A DNA stretch of 33,278 nt from Chrysochromulina tobinii (Eukaryota; Haptophyta; Prymnesiales; Chrysochromulinaceae): positions 1-33,278 of the forward strand of contig JWZX01002339.1 of assembly GCA_001275005.1 (NCBI GenBank). The letters are read 5' to 3'. Position numbers and translations under genes: made by a program. The notes under the pieces are model-generated. The model did not search any database, was not told where the DNA came from, and saw only the letters and a program-made list of their open reading frames with translations. The stretch's first letter is position 1; each line of letters opens with the position of its first letter. Positions 10,579 to 19,186 of this stretch are shown here, in pieces.

Positions 10579-12204
10579 TCAGGGGTTCAATGCCTCCACA
10601 ATGTGCTCCTCCTCCACCTCCCGCGTCCCACGACTGCTGATTGCTAGTCGCCGCTCGGCCGCCACCGCTACGCGTTCGCGCTTCGCCGCCGCCACGGCCG
10701 CCTTGGCCGCGCCTCCACGGGCCGAGGCAGGCCTGGCGCTGGCGGACGAGCTGCTGGCAGCAGCCTTAGCGGGCCCACCGTGGACCGCAGATGCCGTGGC
10801 GCCCCTGCCTCCTGCACCTCGGAGGCCGCCGGCACCTACCGTCAGTGTCTTGGGAGCTGCGGCCGCCTGAGCCGCTCCACCTTCGCGTGTGCTGCTCGCG
10901 TCAGCGCCTGGCTCCCTCCCGATCGTCTCCCTATCGCGAGGAGCCGTGGCAGCGGCTCCCGCAGCGGCCTCCGAGGAGACCGCGGCGCTGGCGCCGCCGC
11001 CCGCCGCCGCCGCCGCGAAACGTGCCTCGGCGGCAGCTGCTGCCTTCTCGCGCAGCTGGGCGGGCGTCGGCGGCGCGAAAGGTGGCCGACTACGCGCGGC
11101 GGGTCCTTTTTGACTTGATGCTCCTCCTGCCTTGAGCGCCGCCCCGAGCGCGGCGGGTCCTTTTTGACTTGTTGCTCCTCCTGCCACGAGCGCCGCCCCG
11201 AGCACAACCCGGCTGCGTGGCGCTCCTGGCGCGGCGGCAGCGCTGCGCGGCGGTGGTGGCGAGGGCTCGGCGGTGACACTGCCCCCGAGGCGGTGGCCGG
11301 ATGTGCCGTGCGCACTTTCCGACATGGTAGCTTGCATCTGGCGTAGACGACCGACGTGCTCGTCCGCCTGGCGGTCGTAGCGTGCAAAGGTCGCCGCCGT
11401 GGAGCTGAGCGGCACGAACCCCCCCGAGTCTGCCGCGGACGACGAGGCGGAGCTGGCGCCCAAGGACGCGAGCGTGTGCACGTAGCCCGAACCCTCGCGA
11501 GCCCCGCCGTCGCTACAAGTGCCGCAGACGGCAGCCGAACTGTCGGTGAGCGGCAGCGGTGCGATGCCCTCGCGCTCAACTCCCGAGAGGAGGCTGCTCA
11601 TGCGTGTGATACCACCGCACACGGCGTCGAGATGTGGCTTCTCCTCCGACCAGCCGCCGAGGTTGGACTCGGTCGTCTTGCCCTGACGCGCTCGCTCGGC
11701 CGCGGTCTCGAAGATGGTCGCGTGCGCGCCATACGGTTCGCCGCAGGAGCCGCATCTCCATGTCGATTGGAACCCCTTGCAGTCGCATCCCGGGTGCTTA
11801 CACACGGTGGGCCGGCCATCAGGCTTGCGGTGCTCGTGGTGCTCGTGCTTGCACGAGCACCGCAGGTGGGTGCCGCCTCGGCCTGGCACGTAGGAGAAGC
11901 ACGAACACTTGCACCCATCGACGCGGCAGCGGATTCGCTTGGAGTCCGTCTCGTACCACGCGTGCGAAGAGTACGAGTGCGTGCAGAAGCATCGCGTGGC
12001 TGGTCCGATGGTCTGGCACTCGGTGCGTGCGACCGGAGCGGTCCAGTACACGTAGAGCCGGGTTCCTTGACTCTTGATCTGAAGCGCCTTCCGCGTTAGC
12101 TCCTCGAGGTCTGGCGTACTGGCCTGGCCCATGAGCAGATTGGCTTCGTAAAAGGAATCGACTGCAGCCGCGGCATCACGCTTGCTGAGGAAGTCCGAGG
12201 GCAT
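10579..12204 (-). CDS. FAM221-like cysteine/histidine-rich protein with an Ala-rich tail
   Basis: The 541-residue product carries a FAM221-type module at about residues 69-215. The pattern is RCFCTHSYSSH, then CRVDGCKCSCFSYVP, then LRCSCKHEHHEH, then CKHPGCDCKGFQSTWRCGSCG. It ends with a block containing FETAAERARQGK and VCGGITRMSSLL, matching the family's order. The regular Cys and His spacing suggests zinc binding. FAM221 proteins occur mainly in ciliated eukaryotes, and their molecular role is not established. After residue 250 the protein is low in complexity, mostly Ala, Gly and Ser, with basic clusters, so it is probably disordered. The start is an ATG close to the divergent hydroxylase gene at 12418. 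Confidence 0.75.
   Translation of the reverse strand: MPSDFLSKRDAAAAVDSFYEANLLMGQASTPDLEELTRKALQIKSQGTRLYVYWTAPVARTECQTIGPATRCFCTHSYSSHAWYETDSKRIRCRVDGCKCSCFSYVPGRGGTHLRCSCKHEHHEHRKPDGRPTVCKHPGCDCKGFQSTWRCGSCGEPYGAHATIFETAAERARQGKTTESNLGGWSEEKPHLDAVCGGITRMSSLLSGVEREGIAPLPLTDSSAAVCGTCSDGGAREGSGYVHTLASLGASSASSSAADSGGFVPLSSTAATFARYDRQADEHVGRLRQMQATMSESAHGTSGHRLGGSVTAEPSPPPPRSAAAAPGAPRSRVVLGAALVAGGATSQKGPAALGAALKAGGASSQKGPAARSRPPFAPPTPAQLREKAAAAAEARFAAAAAGGGASAAVSSEAAAGAAATAPRDRETIGREPGADASSTREGGAAQAAAAPKTLTVGAGGLRGAGGRGATASAVHGGPAKAAASSSSASARPASARGGAAKAAVAAAKRERVAVAAERRLAISSRGTREVEEEHIVEALNP
11094..11201 (-). repeat. Two 54-base tandem copies in the FAM221-like tail
   Basis: Two nearly identical 54-base units begin at 11094 and 11148. 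They encode two 18-residue units containing AGGATSQKGPA and AGGASSQKGPA. The duplication is in frame and looks recent. Confidence 0.85.
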
Positions 12205-12417
12205 CTAGTGACGGTTTGACTTGTGACGAGTGACAAGAGACGAGCTCGAGCGCTTCTGTGCGGATTTGTCGCGCGTGTGAACGTTAACACGACGTATTGA
12301 AGTGAGTTGCAACCACTCAGCCCTTAACTTGACCTAATTAAACTTGACATATGGAGTTTTTCGCGGGACTCATTATGGGTGTTCCTCCGCGCGGGGCACA
12401 CCACACGCCACCTGTGC
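12205..12417. promoter_or_regulatory. Divergent promoter region of the FAM221-like and hydroxylase genes
   Basis: This 213-base region separates two head-to-head genes and is AT-richer than its surroundings. It contains TGTGAACGTTAAC at 12276-12288, a near copy of the GTGAACGTTCAC palindrome seen twice in the Furry-like gene. ATG triplets at 12351 and 12375 are out of frame with the hydroxylase. If transcribed, they would make an overlapping upstream reading frame. I see no clear TATAAA. Confidence 0.5.
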
Positions 12418-13539
12418 ATGTTAGTCATAATCGTCCTCGCGGCCGCCGCACAGCTGATCAGCCTGTTGCCCAACGCCTTTTCTCGAAACGAGTGCGAGGA
12501 GATCGTCAATCTCTTCCAATCCTTTAAAGCCGAGAAGGACGTGCGAAGCAACCCTTTGCTCCCGCTCATGGAGGGTTCACCGTTTCGTGTGGCACGCGTG
12601 AACCGCTTTGACGATGGCACGGATCCCCATAGCATACGGAAGCTGCACGAGGCTGTGCTCGTCAGGGTCAGATCAGCTTTACGCGACCATGTCTTGGTCG
12701 ACCAATTGGAGACCGTCGATGCCTTCTCGTCGGCCGTCGCATTCACGCTGCTGCACGAATTCGTCGCAGAGCAGCATGACCACTTCGACTGGCACATTGA
12801 CACCAAACCAGGCGACGGTACTGGGCGGACGATGAACATCAACGTCATGCTGTCTGCTGGCGATGCCTACGAGGGTGGCGAGCTACAAGTTGGTAACACG
12901 ACTTTGAAGCCGCAGCAGGGCTCCATTTACGTGTATCCTGCTGCGCTGCCACACAGGGTCACCAGGCTGCAACGTGGACGTCGATATACTCTCATACTAG
13001 CCCTCGCCACGCGGGACATGTCTGCGGCAGCGGGAGGCGTTGAGGGAGGCGTGGCATCGGATCGCAACGCCGACTACTGGCATGACTACTGGCGGGTGCG
13101 CGAGGCCGCCTTCGGTGAACTTCTGGCAGAGACGACTGGCAGCTTGGCGGATGAACCCAAGGTACACATATTGCACGGAGAAGTACTCGAGGCAGCAGGG
13201 CGAGAAGACGAGGCTCAGCAGGCTTTTTGCCGCTCCTACCGAGCACTCTCGGATGGCGGCCTGCGGCTCAGTGGCAAATTCTACGAATCGGGTGTAGAGG
13301 CGCTGCAGGCAGAAGGGCGTGACCTAAAGCGTGCCGAGAGGTTTCTGGCCATGGCGGCCTGCATCGATAAAAATCACGGCGAGGCTGTGGCCGCCGTCGA
13401 AGTCGTGCGTGAGGCACTTGCAATCGTACGCCGGCGGGATGATAAGCGGGATGAAGGCGTGCCAACAATCATGAAGAATTTCATTGAGAAAGACCCGACT
13501 CATGTCGCGATGACGCTGGGCGAGACAGAAGATTTGTGA
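12418..13539 (+). CDS. Prolyl 4-hydroxylase-like 2OG-Fe(II) dioxygenase, secreted or ER
   Basis: The 373-residue product begins at the first in-frame ATG with a classic hydrophobic signal sequence (MLVIIVLAAAAQL); the longer open frame from 12379 starts with GTG. The double-stranded beta-helix core shows the iron ligands His126 and Asp128 (DWHIDTK) and His179 (LPHRV), and an Arg near 189 (RYTLIL) that would bind 2-oxoglutarate. GGELQVG and GSIYVYP fit the family's core strands. The C-terminal third (about 225-340) is helical with TPR-like pairs such as HGEVLEAAGREDEAQQAF. Known relatives hydroxylate proline in secreted or cell-wall proteins; the substrate here is unknown. Confidence 0.82.
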   Translation: MLVIIVLAAAAQLISLLPNAFSRNECEEIVNLFQSFKAEKDVRSNPLLPLMEGSPFRVARVNRFDDGTDPHSIRKLHEAVLVRVRSALRDHVLVDQLETVDAFSSAVAFTLLHEFVAEQHDHFDWHIDTKPGDGTGRTMNINVMLSAGDAYEGGELQVGNTTLKPQQGSIYVYPAALPHRVTRLQRGRRYTLILALATRDMSAAAGGVEGGVASDRNADYWHDYWRVREAAFGELLAETTGSLADEPKVHILHGEVLEAAGREDEAQQAFCRSYRALSDGGLRLSGKFYESGVEALQAEGRDLKRAERFLAMAACIDKNHGEAVAAVEVVREALAIVRRRDDKRDEGVPTIMKNFIEKDPTHVAMTLGETEDL

Positions 13540-13847
13540 GGGGCGTTAAGCGGCGGGCGCGCGAGAGAGAGATACGTAGACGGCAGACGCGGGGCTGGTA
13601 CGGGGCTGGGCTGCACGCGTATATTGGTTATACGACGCTCGAGCATGGGGTCCGCCCGGTCGGCGAGACATACGATACGACATACGAGTCATAGCCTCCA
13701 TAGCGTAACGGTCGCTGAACCGGGCGGCTTCGCCCGTAACACGAACGCGAAAACGATCTAAATGTCGCAAATTTGTGAGTACCCAGACCTGAATTTTTTC
13801 TAAGTCGGTATCGGTCCACCTAGCGCAAGGTGCGCTGCACGATCGTT
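13540..13847. other. Spacer between two convergent genes
   Basis: This 308-base stretch separates the 3' ends of the hydroxylase and the minus-strand unknown gene. It holds short TACGA/ATACGAC-type words near 13665-13690 but no convincing reading frame, RNA gene or strong hairpin. Confidence 0.6.
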
Positions 13848-15533
13848 TTAGAGTTGTTTAGCGTGTAGCAGAGGCGCAACAGCATTGACCGCCCGCGCCA
13901 TCGAGCGCGGCATGGCGAGAGGAGGCAGCTGCAGCTCCACATTTTCGGATGCGCCCGCGCGCGCCGCATAGCGTGGGACGGCCACCGGGACGGTTCGGGC
14001 TGAGGCGGCCCCGCTGGCCTTACCGCTGGCCTTACCGCGGGGCGACGCGAGGGGTGGGAGGGGCAGCATGCGCGAGGAGGCGGCGCCTCCTGGCATCGAG
14101 CTCTTCCCCACCGCGCCGCTCGCTGATGCTGACGCCTGCGCCCTCGCGTCGCCTGCCGCGCAGGCTGCTAACTCTGACTCCGACCGCTCAATTGCCGCCG
14201 TAACCTCAGCGTCGACGTCGGGTCGTAACCGCCGGCGCTGGCGCCCTCGATGCGGGGCGCAGTCGCGGGCGGACCTCGGCTGATAGATGGCGCGCTGGAG
14301 CGGCTCCACGCGCCACTGGTGTCCAATGTCCTGGGCAGCCTTGGCGCCTCGCAATCCAAAGGGGTCGTCGTCGAGCGGGGCGGTCATGCCTGGAATCCGC
14401 TCGGCATGCCACCACTCCGGTTCGGCATAGGTGCTCATCCCAACGGCGGGTATGTGGAAGATCGAGCCGTCCATCGGCTTGCGTACGCCGTTGCGCATCA
14501 TCGTCGGCAAGGAGTATGCGACGGGCGCCGTCCTCTTGCTTGGGCGAGCTCGCCGGCCAACTCGAAGGCGCGCACCCGCTTCCTCATCCTCGAGGGTTGC
14601 GTAACTATCAGGCTGACCCGCCAAGGAGGCGGGGGAGCATGCGAACTGCGCTACGCTCGAGGGCTGGCGAAGCAGCGGCGGCGGCGCGCCGAGCGTCGTC
14701 GGCGCCGCGCTGGGCGGCGCCGCGCCCTCATCTAGTGGCAGGAAGCGCACGTTACTCGGGTCGGAAGGAGGCGCTTCGAGGATGGAGCACCAGAGCAGGT
14801 ACACGAGCCCGTCCTCTGCTGGCTTCCAAGTGCATAGCTGTCGGAAGACCTTGGTCCTATAGTTGTGTTCCCTGTCGAACATCTCCGCGATATGCGCGCT
14901 GACCTCCGAGACGCGCGCGCGCAGGTGCTGATTGATCACGCTCGCGGAGCTCACGTTGCGCACGCCACCCTCAAAGGTCGCGAGTCGCTGTGCCACAGGA
15001 TGCTTCTGGTCGCCCACGCTGTACCAATTGGTGCGCTGCTCCAAGGAGAGGTGATGCGGCGACCAGTCGGTGCGCAGGTGTGAGTTGTGCCCGCCAAAGG
15101 GCGCCACCCACCGCTGCAGCACGCCGTGCCCGTGCCGCGGCGAGTTGCACAAGAAAAACGAGAAGTTGGCCCTTGTCAGGTACAGCAGCTTGCAATTCTC
15201 CTTCGGCTCCGCGTTGACCCACAGCGCCACGATATCCTGCTCCTGCTTTCCCGTGCAGAAGGCCTCAATGATACGGTCGGTAACGTCGCTGCTTTTGATC
15301 TTCGAGTCACGCTTTCGCTTGACCAGCGGTAACGGGCCCTTCCGAGGTGAGCTCTTGCTGTCCTTGCTGTTGAAGTACCAGCTCTCGAGCTTCCCATACT
15401 TGTATGTGAGCGTGTCGGGAATGTGCACACGCGCTCTACATTTCCACAGCAGCTCGAAAAGCATGACCTGGAGCGGGACCTCGTCCTCGAGCGCGTCCAG
15501 CATTAGGGCCACAAACGAAATTTGTAACGTCAT
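13848..15533 (-). CDS. Conserved-looking protein of unknown function
   Basis: The 561-residue product has two parts. Residues 1-260 are of balanced composition and look like a folded domain. Motifs include MLDALEDEVPLQVMLFELLWK, TYKYGKLESWYFN, DVTDRIIEAFC, DIVALWV, a Trp-Ser-Pro block (RTDWSPHHLSLEQR), a TFEGG block and GLVYLLWCSIL near the end. The remainder is rich in Ala, Pro, Ser and Arg and probably disordered, apart from a motif at about 350-400 (IFHIPAVGMSTYAEPEWWHAE). I have the impression of a family spread among protists but cannot name it. The first ATG is at 15533; the codon before it is TTG. It is head-to-head with the ARP4-like gene, 120 bases apart, so the two may share a promoter. 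Confidence 0.7.
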   Translation of the reverse strand: MTLQISFVALMLDALEDEVPLQVMLFELLWKCRARVHIPDTLTYKYGKLESWYFNSKDSKSSPRKGPLPLVKRKRDSKIKSSDVTDRIIEAFCTGKQEQDIVALWVNAEPKENCKLLYLTRANFSFFLCNSPRHGHGVLQRWVAPFGGHNSHLRTDWSPHHLSLEQRTNWYSVGDQKHPVAQRLATFEGGVRNVSSASVINQHLRARVSEVSAHIAEMFDREHNYRTKVFRQLCTWKPAEDGLVYLLWCSILEAPPSDPSNVRFLPLDEGAAPPSAAPTTLGAPPPLLRQPSSVAQFACSPASLAGQPDSYATLEDEEAGARLRVGRRARPSKRTAPVAYSLPTMMRNGVRKPMDGSIFHIPAVGMSTYAEPEWWHAERIPGMTAPLDDDPFGLRGAKAAQDIGHQWRVEPLQRAIYQPRSARDCAPHRGRQRRRLRPDVDAEVTAAIERSESELAACAAGDARAQASASASGAVGKSSMPGGAASSRMLPLPPLASPRGKASGKASGAASARTVPVAVPRYAARAGASENVELQLPPLAMPRSMARAVNAVAPLLHAKQL

Positions 15534-15653
15534 CAATTGATCTCATAAACCTGGCAATTTGGATATTGAACCCCTTACGCGAGTGTGAAGCGAGATTCAT
15601 GAACGTCTAGCGAAACTACGCGCGATAAAACTCCCGGGAGTTTTATCGCGCGT
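15534..15653. promoter_or_regulatory. Bidirectional promoter region of the unknown and ARP4-like genes
   Basis: This 120-base gap separates two divergent start codons. Its left half is AT-rich and its right end is occupied by a long perfect palindrome. GATAAAA and TTTTATC in the palindrome arms are TATA-like on both strands. Confidence 0.55.
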
Positions 15654-15654
15654 A
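15617..15654. promoter_or_regulatory. Perfect 38-base palindrome ending on a start codon
   Basis: The left arm is TACGCGCGATAAAACTCCC and the right arm is its exact reverse complement, with no loop; the centre is between 15635 and 15636. The last base is the A of the ARP4-like ATG at 15654. Symmetry breaks at the next base on each side. It could be a dimer binding site, a cruciform or a 5' leader hairpin. Confidence 0.85.
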
Positions 15655-16907
15655 TGGCGACGTATGGCACGTCTTTCGTGGGCACGCTGACCTTCGACGT
15701 CGGCTCGGTGACAACGCGCGCGGGCTACGCGGGTGAGGACTCACCGCGCACCATCTACCCGTCTTCGGTGTGCGCGTGGGTCGATGACACCGGCGGCCGG
15801 CGGAAAGAGGTGCTCGAGTACGAACCACGCTTTAGTGACGACACATTTGCACGCATGCAGGTGCGGCCGCTCCAGACGCGCGCCGGCGTCGTCGACGAAT
15901 GGGCGTTGCGTGCTCTTCTTGATCACGGCCTGCACCAGATCGGGTGCACCAGCTGGGCGGAGCACCCGGTGATGCTGACCGAGCCAACCAGTGCCGGGCC
16001 CTCCGTGCGGCAGCGCACGGCTGAGTTCATGTTCGAGGAGCTCGGCGTGCCCGCGCTGTGCGTGGCGCGCTGCGCTGAGCTCGTGGCCATCGGTCTCGGC
16101 ACGACGACCGCGGTCGTGCTCGAGCTGGGCGGAGAGGCGTCTACGGCGGCAGTGGTCGCTGACGGTTCGGTGGTCATGCGCTCGGTGCAGCGCTCGCCGC
16201 TGGGCGGCGTCAACATCGCGCGCACACTGCTTCAGCTGGTCTCGCGCCGGCCGGAGCTCGGCTCCACCGGCTTGCTCCCGGCGTGTGCGCTCCGCCCGCG
16301 CTGCGACCCCACCTACCGCGAGATGCGTGAGCACGAGTTAGCCCGAGGGCTGCTAGAGAGTGTGGGTCGGTGCCTGGAAAGCAGGCAGGCGAGCGCGCAG
16401 ATGCGCAAGTCCGGCAAGGCGGACACAGCGCGTCTGCCACCCGCCGAGTATGTGCTCCCCGACGGGCGCATCCTCGAGCTCAGCCAGGAGGGCGCAACCG
16501 TCGCTGAACATCTCTTCAAGGAACATCCGGTCGATGTGGGCTTGTTGACGCCGCTGCCTGCGCTCGTGATGAACGCGATCGGCTCGGTCGAGGGCGAGAT
16601 GCACAAGGAGCTGCTGCGACACGTCATCCTCACGGGCGGGCTCACCTGCATGCCCGGCATGAACGAGCGCCTCGAGGACGAGCTGCGCGCCGCCGCCGCT
16701 AAGTCCGCCACGCAATCGATCATCAACCAGGCGCACCGCATGACGCTCATGAACGCGAATGCGCACGACCGCCGGCACGGCGCGTGGCTCGGCGGCTCCG
16801 TTCTCGGCAGCCTCGGCTCGCACACCGAGATCTGGATGTCGCGGGCGGAGTACGAGGAGCACGGTTCACCGCTCATCAGCCGCAAGGGCATGCAGTACAA
16901 TTGGTGA
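15654..16907 (+). CDS. ARP4: Actin-related protein, ARP4/BAF53 type
   Basis: The 417-residue product has the actin fold motifs in order. Phosphate loop 1 is at about residues 14-29 (FDVGSVTTRAGYAGED). The hinge region has PVMLTEPTS, then FMFEELGVPALCVAR. Phosphate loop 2 is at about 155-167, followed by RSPLGG. A YVLPDGRILEL block comes next, then the adenosine motif ILTGGLTCMPGMNERL. The C-terminal part has GAWLGGSVLGSL and SRAEYEEHG. RSPLGG, the LPDG block and EEHG are typical of ARP4/BAF53, a nuclear subunit of INO80, SWR1 and NuA4-type chromatin complexes. In phosphate loop 2 the usual Asp is replaced by Glu (LELGGEAST), so ATP handling may differ. The ATG directly follows the palindrome. 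Confidence 0.82.
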   Translation: MATYGTSFVGTLTFDVGSVTTRAGYAGEDSPRTIYPSSVCAWVDDTGGRRKEVLEYEPRFSDDTFARMQVRPLQTRAGVVDEWALRALLDHGLHQIGCTSWAEHPVMLTEPTSAGPSVRQRTAEFMFEELGVPALCVARCAELVAIGLGTTTAVVLELGGEASTAAVVADGSVVMRSVQRSPLGGVNIARTLLQLVSRRPELGSTGLLPACALRPRCDPTYREMREHELARGLLESVGRCLESRQASAQMRKSGKADTARLPPAEYVLPDGRILELSQEGATVAEHLFKEHPVDVGLLTPLPALVMNAIGSVEGEMHKELLRHVILTGGLTCMPGMNERLEDELRAAAAKSATQSIINQAHRMTLMNANAHDRRHGAWLGGSVLGSLGSHTEIWMSRAEYEEHGSPLISRKGMQYNW

Positions 16908-17077
16908 CGTGTGGGTCGGCCCGGCGCAGTGCCGACGGTGAGGAGAGATGGGCCAGCTGCGCTCATCGCCAAGAAAACATTTTGCGCGGCATGCGGCGGC
17001 CGACGTGGGCTGGTCCCTTATAGTGCTCTAACGAAGATTGTAATGAAACGAAACACTTGCGAGACTCTTAAGATACG
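16908..17077. other. Spacer between two convergent genes
   Basis: These 170 bases separate the ARP4-like stop from the minus-strand small gene stop. The plus strand has CCTTATAG near 17018, but no gene is positioned to use it. Nothing else was recognised. Confidence 0.5.
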
Positions 17078-17410
17078 CTACGATGGGTTTCCAACGATTG
17101 TCTCGCCTGGCATTACCCAGTGCCCACTGCCCGAGCGATAGACACCACGCGCCAGCTCCGCTTGCGCAGCCGCCTCGGCCACGCGCAGGCGCCCTGCGTC
17201 TGAAATCATCGTTTCTATTCGCCGTCGCATCCTTTCGACGATCAGTTCCTCTCGTTCGACAGCGACGACCTCCGCGAGCTCCTCGCGCTCGGCTGCGAGC
17301 AGCGCCTGCATTGCGAGCGCCACCTGGCGTTCTGCCGGCGCGACAAGTATCAGCCGGGCGCTCAGCAGCACCATGAGTGGAAGGAGAACGAGTCCCCAGA
17401 GATGGCGCAT
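17078..17410 (-). CDS. Small membrane-anchored helical protein
   Basis: The 110-residue product opens with a strong hydrophobic segment (residues 5-24, WGLVLLPLMVLLSARLILVA), a signal anchor or single membrane span. A charged helix of about 60 residues follows, with heptad-like Leu, Glu and Arg (REELAEVVAVEREELIVERMRRR). A short tail has GHWVMPGETIVGNP. It begins with an ATG. Its sequence is balanced rather than Arg-rich like the shadow frames, which favours a real gene. It is divergent from the RING gene, and the two share the same 15-base start context. I do not recognise a family. Confidence 0.55.
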   Translation of the reverse strand: MRHLWGLVLLPLMVLLSARLILVAPAERQVALAMQALLAAEREELAEVVAVEREELIVERMRRRIETMISDAGRLRVAEAAAQAELARGVYRSGSGHWVMPGETIVGNPS

Positions 17411-17590
17411 GGACGTCCACGACGACGCGTATCCGTACTTTTCGCGAACTTTCGTTGAGCACGGTCAACTCGTGTCGCTTCACAGCAGTGGTCTTTTCTG
17501 TCCTTTCTGCTGGATTTCGTTCTCGTTGACGAAATGCGCTCGCTTTCAGTCCTGGAGAGCGACGTGGCGAGGTCCTCGTGGACGTCCATG
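17408..17590. promoter_or_regulatory. Divergent promoter with a 15-base inverted repeat around two ATGs
   Basis: The word TCGTGGACGTCCATG occurs on the minus strand at 17422-17408, ending in the start codon of the small membrane protein. It occurs again on the plus strand at 17576-17590, ending in an in-frame ATG of the RING gene. The symmetry suggests shared start or regulatory sequence and makes 17588 a candidate start for the RING protein. Confidence 0.5.
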
Positions 17591-18854
17591 GACTCCTCGT
17601 CTGTGGAGGCGAATTCTGCGACAGCAGCCTCCTCCAACGGCGAGCGCCGCCCCGCTAAGAGGGCCAGGCGCTCTTCGCAGGTTGCGGGTTCATCCTCAGC
17701 CGCCGCGCCCGAGCCCGCGGCGGGGAGCGGGACCGACCACCTTACGCCGTCCTCCGACAAGGCACTCGAGCACCTCTCATGCGCTGTGTGTCTATCCATC
17801 CCCGAGGACACGGTTATGCAGTGCCAGCTCGGACACATCATATGCGCCGAGTGCCACCTCCGTGTCTGCATCGAGGACAAACCCATCTGCCCGACGTGCC
17901 GTATGCCGCTCGATCCTCTCAACCCGATCAGAAACGTCCTTGCGGAGCAGACGATCGCGCTGCTGCCGGCTGAGTGCACGAACGCGGGCTGCACCGCCAA
18001 ATGCACGCGCGGTACACTGCACACACATCTCTCGTCCGAGTGTGCCTACCGTACCGCGGTATGCAAATACCATCCACTTGGCTGCAAATGGAGTGGTGTG
18101 CAAAGGGCCTGCGGACGGCACGAGGACCGGTGCAAGAAAGCGGACATGCCCGGTTGGAAGCTGCTGAAGAAGGTGGAGCAGGTGCAGGAGGCACAGGCGG
18201 CGGGAGCCAAGCGTGAGCGCGAGGCCGCCAAAGCCGACGCACTCGTCGTTGCGATGCTTTCCACACGTTGCCGAAACCTCGAAGTGTCCCACGTGACGTT
18301 GCACAAGTGCTCCGCACATGAACATGTTGCAAGCCGGCCTGCCCACTTGGCCTCGGCCGCGTTCCAAGCTCTTGGCTGGCGCTTTAAGCTCTACACCGTG
18401 CACGACAGCGCGAGCGGCACCTACCAGGTGGCCCTCCAAATGCGTGACAGCCGCGAGCTGCCCGTGGACTTTTTCGTGGTGTGTGGTCCCGGTATCCGAG
18501 ACGTTCGCCCCACGTCCGTGAGCCACATCTTCGGGCGTGCCCGCGACGCACGCACCAGCACGCCCGTCAACCATTGCTGAGGGCGACGCGGCCGCGGCGC
18601 TCGCCAACAGCGACAGCCTCGTGCTGCGCATTGGCATCGCCGACCGGCGCCCTGGCCGCCTGTCGCGTGATTTTCAAGGGCAGACCTCGTATGGGGGCGG
18701 CGGTTACGGCGACGAGGACGGCTACGGCGAGGAGCGCGACGACGACGACGACGATGACGGCTGGAATTCGGATTCGAACGACGTCGACGACTTTGACGAC
18801 GATGACGAGTCACTCTATGACCACGACGAAGGTCCTCCGCGGCGTTACCGATAG
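17534..18854 (+). CDS. RING-finger protein with SIAH/TRAF-like zinc fingers and acidic tail
   Basis: This is probably an E3 ubiquitin ligase. The N-terminus is Ser/Ala-rich with a basic cluster (RRPAKRARR) that could be a nuclear signal. The RING begins CAVCLSIPEDTVMQC, continues GHIICAECH and ends CPTCRMPLD, matching SIAH-type RINGs. A SIAH/TRAF-like finger region follows (CTNAGCTAKC, HLSSECAYRTAVC, GCKWSG, HEDRC), then a coiled coil and a beta-rich domain (YQVALQMRD, LPVDFFVVCG). The frame from 17534 ends at 18580. A 64-base intron (18518-18581, GTGAGC to TGCTGAG) connects to the frame that ends at 18854. That frame gives SLVLRIGIADRR and a Gly/Asp-rich tail with a run of seven Asp. An indel is the alternative. 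Translation could also start at 17588. Confidence 0.72.
18518..18581 (+). other. Proposed 64-base intron in the RING gene
   Basis: It runs from GTGAGCC to CATTGCTGAG and shifts the frame from the RING domain's into the acidic tail's. Its length is 1 modulo 3, as needed. Unlike the introns of the two edge genes it lacks decamer repeats and an obvious flanking direct repeat, and the acceptor has a weak pyrimidine tract. A frameshift is the alternative. Confidence 0.45.
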
Positions 18855-19186
18855 AGTGACTGGTAAGTGACTGGTACCTCTATGGATCATGCTTTGGATT
18901 CGGCGACTGCCATGGGAGCGGGCGGGAGGGGTGGCGTTCAGACCGCTGCTTCGTAGCGCCGCTAGAGGACCTTAGTTCCAGCGCCATGTCGAGCGCGCGT
19001 TGGCGCCTTGTGGGACTCAGGTGGGCGTGGCTGATCGGGGTTCGCGCGAAGTATCAAGTTGTGCTCCTTAGTGCGCGTTGGTGCGAAGCTGTTCACAGAT
19101 CATGTTTGGGTCTGAAGTTTGCGTGATCCTTCGAAACTGAGCACCGCGCGAAAGCCGTGCTGCTCTTGTGGCCGCCTTCGCGGTGG
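18855..19186. other. Spacer upstream of the NACHT-ankyrin gene
   Basis: This 332-base stretch has no convincing reading frame. It should hold the 3' end of the RING gene and the promoter of the next. An in-frame TGA near 19136 blocks extension of the next coding frame upstream, unless there is a spliced 5' exon. No TATAAA was seen. Confidence 0.5.

Noticed and set aside
12379-12417. Longer N-terminus for the hydroxylase
   Set aside because: The extension starts at GTG and would put 13 polar residues before a signal sequence that begins exactly at the ATG at 12418.
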